Part shown: piece after piece, positions 1-5,421 of the stretch
Position numbering within the stretch: position 1 is the first letter of the stretch
How the letters are laid out: every line of letters begins with the position of its first letter
Source of the DNA: Rhodospirillales bacterium
GTDB taxonomy: Bacteria > Pseudomonadota > Alphaproteobacteria > Rhodospirillales > JASLLV01
Direction: 5' to 3'
Assembly (NCBI GenBank): GCA_030754475.1
Contig: JASMAE010000328.1
Location: forward strand, 1 to 6,111
Length of the DNA: 6,111 nt
Program-made: the position numbers and the translations under genes
Notes under the pieces: generated by a model
The model's database searches: none
What the model saw: only the letters and a program-made list of their open reading frames with translations
What the model was told of the DNA's origin: nothing

Positions 1-432
1 GTCCGCCATCAACGCCGCCGTCGTCCCTGGAAGAACCGCGAACTCGCCCGCCCTTTCAAGGGTCCCGACGCCGACCTCGGCACCGTCGTCGGTGCGCGCG
101 TAGAAGACGTTGTGCTCGGCGCCACGCACGCCGGCGATGACCGCCCAGGTGGTGTGGTTGTGAGGCGGCGCCTTGAACCCGGGCTTCTCGGCGGACGCGT
201 AAAGGGCGAAAAGCCGGTCCGCATCCTCGCTGAGGCGGTACATGCCGGCGTGCGTCGCGTCGCCCGGCGGGCAATGTTCGGCCGGGAACAGCTCTTCGCG
301 GGCGGCCAGCGCGATTATCGGCGCCTTGATCGTCGCCAGGATCTCGGGCGTGAGCGCACCGTCTTCCACTCGCGCGCGCACGAGCGCGATGGTCTCGGCG
401 ACGGCCTCGGCGCGACGCGTCTGAACCGACAT
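1..432 (-). CDS. Cysteine-dioxygenase-like cupin protein (3' end beyond window)
   Basis: The frame is open from ATG at 432 to the left edge, giving 144 residues without a stop. A GGAGGA motif (444-449) lies 11 nt before the ATG. Residues about 87-111 carry the cupin metal-binding strand, with the motif PPHNHTTWAVIAGVRG followed by E107 and NVFY. H91 and H93 would be the first two ligands of the three-His iron site of the cysteine dioxygenase / double-stranded beta-helix family (COG5553-type proteins). The third His is normally just after the LPG turn, which here is at residues 135-137 with the window ending shortly after, so it is cut off. The N-terminal 80 residues are helical and Glu/Ala/Arg-rich, as in those proteins. 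It starts 23 nt after the stop of the TIM-barrel gene, so the two are probably co-transcribed. The family oxidises small thiols, or is uncharacterised; the substrate here is unknown. The family call is fairly firm, the function weak. Confidence 0.82.
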   Translation of the reverse strand, partial: MSVQTRRAEAVAETIALVRARVEDGALTPEILATIKAPIIALAAREELFPAEHCPPGDATHAGMYRLSEDADRLFALYASAEKPGFKAPPHNHTTWAVIAGVRGAEHNVFYARTDDGAEVGVGTLERAGEFAVLPGTTAALMAD

Positions 433-455
433 CTTGGCCGCCTTCCTCCGCGCGC

Positions 456-1289
456 TCAGCCGCTGAGCGGGGCCCAGCCGAGCTCGGCGAGCGAGGCGCA
501 GCTCGCGACCATCTTCGCGTCGCGGTCCTCGTCGCTGATCACCTCGAGCATCGACGGCCCCGAATAGTTGATCGCACGGTAGGCCTCGAGGATCGCCGCA
601 TAATCGATGGTGCCGGTTCCGATCGGGATCTTCCTGGCCTCATCGGGGTAATTGACGTCGGCGAAATGGACCAGCCCGAGCCGGTCCTTGATCAGGCGCA
701 AGTCCGCGGCCGGATCACGGCCGGCGATGACGCCGTTGCCGACGTCGTAGTTTATGCCGATGGTCTCGTCGCCGATCTCGTCGAGCGCGCGGGCGATCTC
801 GGTCACGGTCGGAAGGAACGTGTACTGGACGTTTTCGACCAGCAGCTTGACGCCCGCGCCACGCGCGTGCGGCGAGAGCTCGCGGAGGCCTTCGGCGAAC
901 CACTCCATCAGCCATTCGTACGGCGGGTGGAAATAGGGATGCACCGGGCCCGGAATCACCAGTACCCGTGGCACGCCCCAGTCGCCGGCGAGGTCGATCA
1001 CGCGCTTGTACATGTCGATCGTGAAGCGGCGCACCTCGGGCACCGGGCTGTTGATGTTGTTGTCGAGTACCGGATAGCAGAGCGACGTGAGGGTAAGCCC
1101 CCTGTCGGCAACGAGCGTTGCGATCTCGCGCTTGGTCGCCTCGTCCAGGGTCGTGGGCCAGATATGGGGCGGAAAGATCACCAGCTCGAACAGACGAAAG
1201 CCCTTGTCGGCGAGGTGGTCGAGGCAGGCACGCGCCGAATGGGTGAAGATGTAGGACATGGTGCTCATGCCCACGGGATAGTCCGCCAT
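456..1289 (-). CDS. Sugar phosphate isomerase/epimerase family (xylose isomerase-like TIM barrel)
   Basis: This is a 277-residue protein, the usual length for AP-endonuclease-2/xylose-isomerase-like TIM barrels (PF01261 type). ATG at 1289 was chosen because AAGGAGGA (1299-1306) lies 9 nt upstream; the frame stays open to 1400, but that extension is Arg-rich and not protein-like. The four expected divalent-metal ligands are visible in order: E152 in LVENV, D182 in INYDVGNG, H208 in LVHFADVNY and E249 in SMLEV. Their spacing resembles that of ketose 3-epimerases and hydroxypyruvate isomerase-like enzymes. The segment IPIGTGTIDYAAIL (221-234) is the typical loop before the last strands. The enzyme probably acts in the cytoplasm on a keto-sugar, inosose or hydroxy-acid derivative; the exact substrate cannot be told. 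It is followed by the cupin gene in a likely two-gene unit. Its leader (1290-1478) may hold its own promoter. Confidence 0.9.
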   Translation of the reverse strand: MADYPVGMSTMSYIFTHSARACLDHLADKGFRLFELVIFPPHIWPTTLDEATKREIATLVADRGLTLTSLCYPVLDNNINSPVPEVRRFTIDMYKRVIDLAGDWGVPRVLVIPGPVHPYFHPPYEWLMEWFAEGLRELSPHARGAGVKLLVENVQYTFLPTVTEIARALDEIGDETIGINYDVGNGVIAGRDPAADLRLIKDRLGLVHFADVNYPDEARKIPIGTGTIDYAAILEAYRAINYSGPSMLEVISDEDRDAKMVASCASLAELGWAPLSG

Positions 1290-1478
1290 GACGTCGATTC
1301 CTCCTTCTCTCCGCTCCGCGACGGATTTGCGCCGAATTCGCTCGCCAAGATAGCGCGATCGCGCCCCGTCAGGAAAGCGCCGGCGAAGCGCCGTCCGCAC
1401 CCCCCCCCCTCAGTTACCGGCCGCTCGGTCGCCGGCGCCGAAGGTTCGAGTTCGGAATTCCCGCGCTCGGCCCGACTC
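1290..1478 (-). promoter_or_regulatory. Leader/intergenic region upstream of the TIM-barrel gene
   Basis: These 189 nt lie between the TPR gene stop and the TIM-barrel start. They contain a run of ten C (1400-1409; G10 on the coding strand), a small hairpin CGGCG-aag-CGCCG (1381-1393) with no U-tract, and a 12-bp perfect palindrome GCGCGATCGCGC (1353-1364). The palindrome abuts a poor -10-like TATCTT on the minus strand (1347-1352). No convincing sigma-70 promoter is seen. The length suggests the gene has its own control, but that is inference. Confidence 0.35.
1299..1306 (-). promoter_or_regulatory. Ribosome binding site fixing the TIM-barrel start
   Basis: On the minus strand this reads AAGGAGGA, close to a perfect anti-16S match, 9 nt before ATG 1289. 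It rules out the longer open frame that reaches 1400. Confidence 0.85.
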
Positions 1479-2036
1479 CTACGGCGACACGCCGAGCCGT
1501 TCGAGGGCTCGATTGGCCGCCCCGTGCGCCTGGAAGATTTCGATCGCCTTTCGGTAATCCGCGATGGCCTGATCGATATTTCCGGCCAGTTCATGGACAC
1601 GGCCTCGCTGGTAATAGTGTGACTGAGCGGGGCTTTTCTCCAGGGCTTTCGTGATCTCTATGGCTTTCGTGAGGTCCTCGATCGCCCGATCGTATCGACC
1701 CTGCTTTTCATAAAGCGTGCCGCGCCGTTCGTACGCCAAGTTCCAGTTCGCTTCGCGATAGGGATCGATTTCAATGGCCCGCGTGAAGTCGGCAATGGCC
1801 TGATCGTAGGAGTCGGGGTCGAGCATGAGATTATCGCCGCGATGGAAATGCGCTTCCCAAAGGTCTTCTTCCGAAAGCTGGCCCGAATCGATCGCGCGCG
1901 TGAACAGCTTTGTCGCCCGATCGAACTTGTACTTGTCGTCGGCGGCGATTCCTTTTTTCAGATCATTCAGTGCGTCCGCCCATACGGGCGACAGCAATCC
2001 GAAGAACAGCGCAACCGTGATCGCGATCGCTCTCAT
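1479..2036 (-). CDS. Exported TPR-repeat protein
   Basis: This 185-residue protein starts at ATG 2036, chosen for AAGGAGG (2043-2049) 6 nt upstream and because a clear signal peptide then begins at residue 1. The signal has MR, a hydrophobic core AIAITVALFFGLL and probable cleavage after PVWA (residue 20). The mature part has three to four tetratricopeptide repeats at about 22-55, 60-93, 100-130 and 139-171. They show recurring YDQAIADFTRAIEIDP, YDRAIEDLTKAIEI and IDQAIADYRKAIEI helices. TPR arrays are protein-interaction scaffolds, so a periplasmic adaptor role is likely, with an unknown partner. No catalytic motif is present. The gene is divergent from the small Cys-rich gene at 2297, with which it shares a 260-nt control region, and it is separated by 189 nt from the downstream TIM-barrel gene. 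Confidence 0.88.
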   Translation of the reverse strand: MRAIAITVALFFGLLSPVWADALNDLKKGIAADDKYKFDRATKLFTRAIDSGQLSEEDLWEAHFHRGDNLMLDPDSYDQAIADFTRAIEIDPYREANWNLAYERRGTLYEKQGRYDRAIEDLTKAIEITKALEKSPAQSHYYQRGRVHELAGNIDQAIADYRKAIEIFQAHGAANRALERLGVSP

Positions 2037-2042
2037 CGCAAG

Positions 2043-2049
2043 CCTCCTT
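2043..2049 (-). promoter_or_regulatory. Ribosome binding site fixing the TPR protein start
   Basis: AAGGAGG on the minus strand, 6 nt before ATG 2036. It places the start at the signal peptide and not at an upstream in-frame codon around 2159. Confidence 0.85.
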
Positions 2050-2104
2050 TCGAAATCTTTCGGACGGCGACCCTCGCTCAGCCTATGGATCGCGATGTTC
2101 ATCG

Positions 2105-2143
2105 CAAATTGACACCGATCATTGTCGCAAAATCCAAATTGAC
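2105..2143. repeat. Direct repeat CAAATTGAC x2, 30-bp period
   Basis: Perfect 9-bp copies lie at 2105-2113 and 2135-2143, start to start exactly 30 bp, about three helical turns, in the divergent intergenic region. The layout fits a pair of same-face regulator sites, but chance occurrence in AT-rich DNA is possible. Confidence 0.55.
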
Positions 2144-2296
2144 CTAACGCCGAACGCAACTGTCAGACCAACCCAGAGAGCCGATCACGATCATCGCGAC
2201 CGGGGATGGGGTGATGTTTGCCGACGCTTGTTTGATTGTCGCGAGGCGCCGTCCCTGATGGTTGGCCGGTAAGATTCCGGAAGAAGGACGCTCGCG

Positions 2297-2506
2297 ATGA
2301 TGGACGAGATGATGAACCGGTGTTGCGCCGATGGCGGAAAGCCGGACTTCGCGAAGATGAAGGCGTTCATGGAGCGATGCGGCGAGAGGAGGTTCGACGA
2401 GGGCGAGCTAGCCGCGATGCGCAATTTCTGTGGCGACGACGAGATGACGAACTTCGAAAAGATGAAGCAGTTCCTGGACAAATGCGGCTGCCGCGTGGCG
2501 AATTAG
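2297..2506 (+). CDS. Small Cys-rich protein with internal duplication
   Basis: This 69-residue protein starts at ATG 2297 with AGAAGGA ending 8 nt upstream. I do not recognise a named family. It has six Cys (C9, C10, C28, C45, C63, C65) and many Met, Lys and acidic residues, with no signal peptide or membrane segment, so it is probably cytoplasmic. Residues 10-29 and 45-64 are two copies of one unit offset by 35 residues: C-x17-C with a conserved xFxKMKxFxxxCG core. The duplication is still visible in DNA (30 of 39 positions identical between 2345-2383 and 2450-2488). Each unit looks like an amphipathic helix with a Cys at either end, suited to metal binding or disulfides; that is inference. 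The small membrane-protein gene starts 63 nt downstream on the same strand. Confidence 0.8.
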   Translation: MMDEMMNRCCADGGKPDFAKMKAFMERCGERRFDEGELAAMRNFCGDDEMTNFEKMKQFLDKCGCRVAN

Positions 2507-2556
2507 AAGTCTCGCGCCGCATGGTCACCCGGGGATCCCCACTTCCCGCCAACCTT

Positions 2557-2561
2557 GGAGG
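2557..2561 (+). promoter_or_regulatory. Ribosome binding site fixing the membrane protein start
   Basis: GGAGG lies 8 nt before ATG 2570. It overlaps an in-frame TTG at 2555 that would otherwise be read as the start, so ATG 2570 is preferred. Confidence 0.8.
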
Positions 2562-2569
2562 CGATTTCG

Positions 2570-2794
2570 ATGTGCTTTTTTTTCAGTCTGATTCCGGCCA
2601 CCTTTCTTGTGACGCTGGGCTTCTTCGTCGTTTTCGCCGCCGCGAAGGCGGAAGACGGCATCCGCACGTTTGGCCGGGTGCTGGCGATCTGGATCTTCAT
2701 CGTGGCGCTGGTTCCGCCGAGCGCCGGGGCCTATGTCACGATATCCGGCCTTTGTCCGATAGAATCGGTCCTGCAAAAGGCGCAAGGCGGATGA
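2570..2794 (+). CDS. Small two-helix inner-membrane protein
   Basis: This 74-residue protein starts at ATG 2570 and is preceded by GGAGG at 8-nt spacing. Two hydrophobic segments (about 3-25 and 37-58) flank a short charged loop at 26-36 (K26, E28, D29, R32, R36). By the positive-inside rule this predicts a cytoplasmic loop and periplasmic ends. Cys2 and Cys62 are the only cysteines, one near each membrane boundary, and would then lie on the same side. The gene sits between the Cys-rich small gene and the cyclase, all on one strand with gaps of 63 and 46 nt, suggesting one operon. Eight T in a row (2576-2583) encode Phe3-Phe5. I do not recognise a named family. The hydrophobic pattern and RBS make it a credible gene; its function is unknown. 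Confidence 0.82.
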   Translation: MCFFFSLIPATFLVTLGFFVVFAAAKAEDGIRTFGRVLAIWIFIVALVPPSAGAYVTISGLCPIESVLQKAQGG

Positions 2795-2844
2795 GCGGTC
2801 CCTCGAATCTCACGGCGGACCGCGGCGAGGGCCCTTCGCCTTGA
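2791..2844 (+). CDS. Possible 17-codon coupling ORF before the cyclase
   Basis: ATG at 2791 overlaps the membrane protein stop as ATGA. The short frame ends in TGA at 2842-2844, overlapping the cyclase TTG start (2841) as TTGA. It encodes MSGPSNLTADRGEGPSP. An AAGG about 10 nt upstream could serve as RBS. This stop/start layout suits translational coupling, but it could equally be chance or mark a frameshift that split off the true cyclase N terminus. The peptide itself has no recognisable function. Confidence 0.3.
   Translation: MSGPSNLTADRGEGPSP
2795..2840 (+). promoter_or_regulatory. Structured translation-initiation region of the cyclase gene
   Basis: Three short perfect stems can form in these 46 nt. 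They are GCGGTCC/GGACCGC (2795-2801 with 2817-2823), CCCTCG/CGAGGG (2800-2805 with 2826-2831) and GGCGA/TCGCC (2824-2828 with 2836-2840). The first and second overlap at 2800-2801 and exclude each other; the second and third also compete. The only SD-like sequence, GCGAGG, is inside the second and third stems. This is consistent with occluded initiation relieved by upstream translation; no U-tract argues against a terminator. Confidence 0.35.
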
Positions 2845-4121
2845 CGCGCGCGCGTAGAAAAACCGTGCCGAGGGTGACGGAACTGACGCGTCCTTCGACG
2901 TTGGGCGCACGTGTGTCCCGGCGCGCCAATCCGCTTGCCGAGTGGTTGCTGGCCGAGGGGCGCAATGTCGCGGAGACGCCGGAACTCCTCGGTGAATTGT
3001 ACCGACGCGCGGTCGCCGGCGGGATATCCCTGTGGCGGGTCCAGCTCGTCATTCTGACCCTCCATCCCCAACTCGTCGGGACCCGCTACACTTGGCGTCG
3101 CGACGCCGACGCAGTTGAGGCGTCTCCGATTCCGCACGGAAGCCAGGACACGAAGGAATATCGGGCCAGCCCCTATGCCGGCATTTTCGAAGGCGCCGGG
3201 GGCATCCGCCGACGCCTCGACGTTCCCGGAGCCAAGCTCGACTTCCCGATTCTGGAGGAGATTCGCGCCGAAGGCGCGACCGATTACGTGGCCATGCCGT
3301 TCGCGTTTTCCGATGGCCAGATCAACGTGGTCACCTTCGCCTGCAACCGGCCCGGCGGCTTCGCAACCGACGAGCTGACACAGATATCCGAAATGCTGCC
3401 GGTTCTGGCGTGCGTTTTGGAGACCCACGCCTTGCACCGTACCGCCGCAACCTTGCTGCACACCTATCTCGGCAAGCATACCGGCGAGCGGGTCCTCAAC
3501 GGCCTTATCAAACGGGGTGACGGTGAGGATATCAGCGCCGTGATCTGGTTTTCCGATCTGAGGGATTCGACGGTCATGGCGGACACCATGTCGCGCCAAG
3601 CGTTCCTCGGAATCCTCAACAGTTTTTTCGACTGCTTAGCCGGGGCCGTCTTGGATCACGGCGGCGAAGTGTTGCGATTCGTCGGAGACGCGGTGCTGGC
3701 GATCTTCCCGACCGGCGAGGCATCGGCCGCAATCACCGAGCGCGCCCGGAATTGCTGCAGCACCGAGGACGCCTGCCACGCCGCCCTGGCTGCGGCGATT
3801 GATGCCGAGGCGCGCATCCATGCCCTGAACGGCGCCCGAGCGGGACGGGGCGAGCCGGCGCTGCGCTTCGGCCTGGCGTTGCACGAAGGGGACGTCACCT
3901 ATGGCAACGTCGGCATTCCAGAGCGGCTCGAGTTCACCGTCATCAGCGCCGCCGCCAACGAGGCCGCGCGCTTACAAGACCTGTGCAAAACCTTGGACCA
4001 CTCCCTCCTCATCTCGGCCCAATTCAAACGCTGTTTTCCAGGGAAACTGGTATCGCTAGGCTTTCACGCGCTGCGCGGGGTCGGCACGCCCCAGGAAGTC
4101 TTCACCCTGCCCGCCGACTAG
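2841..4121 (+). CDS. Class III adenylate/guanylate cyclase with N-terminal GAF-like sensor region
   Basis: This 426-residue protein converts a nucleoside triphosphate to its cyclic monophosphate if active. Residues about 30-195 match the N-terminal region of a common alphaproteobacterial cyclase group (WRV..LTLHPQ; EEIRAEGATDYVAMPF), probably GAF-like. No membrane segment is seen, so it is cytoplasmic. The catalytic domain spans about 230-395. Metal-binding Asp are D239 (WFSDLRDST) and D283 (GGEVLRFVGDAVLAIF). The transition-state pair N373 and R377 (NEAARL) is present. The substrate-specifying Lys is Arg (R279), and the partner Asp position is Thr (T366), as in many bacterial enzymes. The loop normally IGPAVN reads ISAAAN (368-373). 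The TTG 2841 start is uncertain; in-frame GTG at 2865 or 2874 are alternatives with no better RBS. It follows two small genes and converges on the oxidoreductase gene 31 nt away. Confidence 0.9.
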   Translation: MTRARRKTVPRVTELTRPSTLGARVSRRANPLAEWLLAEGRNVAETPELLGELYRRAVAGGISLWRVQLVILTLHPQLVGTRYTWRRDADAVEASPIPHGSQDTKEYRASPYAGIFEGAGGIRRRLDVPGAKLDFPILEEIRAEGATDYVAMPFAFSDGQINVVTFACNRPGGFATDELTQISEMLPVLACVLETHALHRTAATLLHTYLGKHTGERVLNGLIKRGDGEDISAVIWFSDLRDSTVMADTMSRQAFLGILNSFFDCLAGAVLDHGGEVLRFVGDAVLAIFPTGEASAAITERARNCCSTEDACHAALAAAIDAEARIHALNGARAGRGEPALRFGLALHEGDVTYGNVGIPERLEFTVISAAANEAARLQDLCKTLDHSLLISAQFKRCFPGKLVSLGFHALRGVGTPQEVFTLPAD

Positions 4122-4152
4122 ACGCTGGCGACGCGTTCGCGCCGGCGCGCGC

Positions 4153-5313
4153 TCAGGCGAAGCGCTCAATCGAAAACCGTGAGAGATCGAAGGTCGCGTT
4201 CTTACGGCAAAGCGTTTCGGCCACCAGCCGCCCGGTTACGGGTCCCAGCGTCATCCCGGCGTCGGCCGGGACCGCGTTGAAGAAGCCGGGGAAACCGGGC
4301 GCCTCGCCCAGGATCGGCCGCCCGTCGGTCTTGAGGTTGATGCCCGCCCAGCAGCGGATCAGGCGCAGGTGCGCGACCTCGGGCATGATCAGCATCGCGA
4401 CCCACATGTTGCTCTCGATGCTTTGGCGAAGCACGCGCGGAAACCCGGTCTCGGGGTCGATACGCGCCGGCCAGCCGCCGCCGATAAGCAAGTTGCCGTT
4501 GCCCACCTGCTTGAAGGTGAGTATGCGGTCGGCGTGATAGACCAGGTGCTTCACCACCGGCGCCGTGGGCTCGGTGATGGTGCCCTGGATGCATTTTGTT
4601 TTCACGGGCAGGTCGATCCCCATCATGCCAGCGATGGCCGGCGTAAGGGGTCCGGCGGCGTTGACCACGCGGCGGGCGCGGATCACGCCCTTGTCGGTCC
4701 GCGCCTCGAAGCCTTGGTTATCGCGCGCGAGCGAGAGAAGCTCGGTGTGGCGGCGGATCCGCGCCCCGGCGGCTTCGGCGCCGCGCGCGAGCGCCAAGGT
4801 CGCGAGCAAGGGGTTCATCTTGCCCTCGTGCGGGCAGTGTCCGGCGGCGATGATGCGGTCCGACAAATAGGGTGCGATCGCGTGGACCTGGGCTTGGTCC
4901 AGGATCTCGACGTCGATCCCTTGGCGCCGCTCGCGCACTTGCTTGCGCTCCATGAAGCGGATCTGGTCCTCGGTCTCGGCGACCATCAGCCCGCCCTCGG
5001 CGCTGAGCTCGAAATCGTCGTCGAGATCGGCGTCGAGCTGCTTCCAGGTCCGGACCGCCTCCATGAACAGCGGCAGGGTCTCCTCGCGGCCGCGGATGAC
5101 TTCCTCGGTATCCTCCTTGAAGATCATGGATTGGAGCTGCACGTGCAGGCTGCCGGCGTTGCGGCCCGAGGCCTCGGTGTTGAGATCGGTCCGGTCGATG
5201 ACCAGGCACTCGCCGCCCTCGCGCGCAAAGTAGTACGCCGTGGCGCAGCCGATGACGCCGCCACCGACGATCAGCACGTCGGTCTCGTCCAACACCTCGT
5301 CTCGTTCACCCAT
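4153..5313 (-). CDS. FAD-dependent oxidoreductase, DadA/D-amino-acid oxidase family
   Basis: This 386-residue flavoprotein is within the usual length for DAO-family (PF01266, COG0665) enzymes, which oxidise amines or amino/imino acids with FAD. The N-terminal Rossmann fold VLIVGGGVIGCATAYYFA has GxGxxG at 17-22, with an acidic ribose-binding residue at the end of strand 2 (D40). A second FAD-contact strand with VVNAAGPL is at 216-223. The substrate-cap region (about 100-160 and 235-310) has CIQGTITEP. The C-terminal GRPILGEAPGFPGFFNAVPADAG stretch (331-353) is the typical FAD-closing motif. There is no signal peptide or membrane helix. ATG 5313 is the natural start; GAGGA lies about 12 nt upstream, a rather long spacing. 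It follows the DHDPS-family gene on the same strand after 108 nt. Together they suggest degradation of an amino or imino acid, but the substrate is not fixed by sequence. Confidence 0.9.
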   Translation of the reverse strand: MGERDEVLDETDVLIVGGGVIGCATAYYFAREGGECLVIDRTDLNTEASGRNAGSLHVQLQSMIFKEDTEEVIRGREETLPLFMEAVRTWKQLDADLDDDFELSAEGGLMVAETEDQIRFMERKQVRERRQGIDVEILDQAQVHAIAPYLSDRIIAAGHCPHEGKMNPLLATLALARGAEAAGARIRRHTELLSLARDNQGFEARTDKGVIRARRVVNAAGPLTPAIAGMMGIDLPVKTKCIQGTITEPTAPVVKHLVYHADRILTFKQVGNGNLLIGGGWPARIDPETGFPRVLRQSIESNMWVAMLIMPEVAHLRLIRCWAGINLKTDGRPILGEAPGFPGFFNAVPADAGMTLGPVTGRLVAETLCRKNATFDLSRFSIERFA

Positions 5314-5421
5314 GCGGCTTGCGAGTCCTCGTCTGAAACGCGTCGCCTCGCCCCGAAGAGGCCGGACGCGCGCGCAGGAATTCGTTTGGCGGGGCCGTCG
5401 TGGCGGCCTGCTGGCGCCCGG

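Larger units (their letters stand above)
2037..2296. promoter_or_regulatory. Divergent intergenic control region
   Basis: This 260-nt region separates the TPR gene (leftward) from the Cys-rich gene (rightward) and must hold promoters for both unless transcription reads in. Its middle (about 2100-2145) is clearly AT-richer than its surroundings, as expected for promoter DNA. It contains two copies of CAAATTGAC 30 bp apart, each with a -35-like TTGAC on the plus strand, but no good -10 sits at 16-18 nt from either. A TAAGAT at 2270-2275 is -10-like for the plus strand, without a matching -35. Promoter positions therefore remain unassigned. Confidence 0.5.

Noticed and set aside
112..567. 151-codon plus-strand frame
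   Set aside because: Shadow of the cupin and the 3' end of the TIM-barrel gene, with low-complexity Arg-rich sequence.
666..1622. 318-codon plus-strand open frame
   Set aside because: It lies antisense to the TIM-barrel gene and runs into the 3' end of the TPR gene. Its composition is Arg/Val/Asp-biased without a domain, while the opposite strand has an RBS and conserved catalytic residues.
2531..2540. Palindrome GGGGATCCCC between the two small genes
   Set aside because: Short, without a T-tract at the right distance; likely chance in GC-rich sequence.
2236..2844. 202-codon plus-strand frame spanning both small genes
   Set aside because: It is very Arg/Gly-rich and has no RBS. The two small genes in other frames have RBSs, an internal duplication and membrane helices. 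Only its last 18 codons coincide with the possible coupling ORF.
2736..3599. 287-codon minus-strand open frame
   Set aside because: Antisense to the cyclase N-terminal half; Gly/Arg-rich and featureless. The plus-strand frame has recognisable family motifs.
4122..4152. Possible bidirectional terminator between the convergent cyclase and oxidoreductase genes
   Set aside because: There is a 12-bp palindrome CGCGCCGGCGCG (4138-4149), but it has no room for a good loop and no T-tract on either strand.
4718..5209. 163-codon minus-strand frame within the oxidoreductase gene
   Set aside because: Arg/Pro/His-rich out-of-frame shadow; the overlapping frame has GxGxxG and other FAD motifs.
5393..5408. 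Hairpin GGCCG/CGGCC after the DHDPS-family gene
   Set aside because: The stem is five base pairs only and no U-tract follows on either strand, so it is not a credible terminator in GC-rich DNA.
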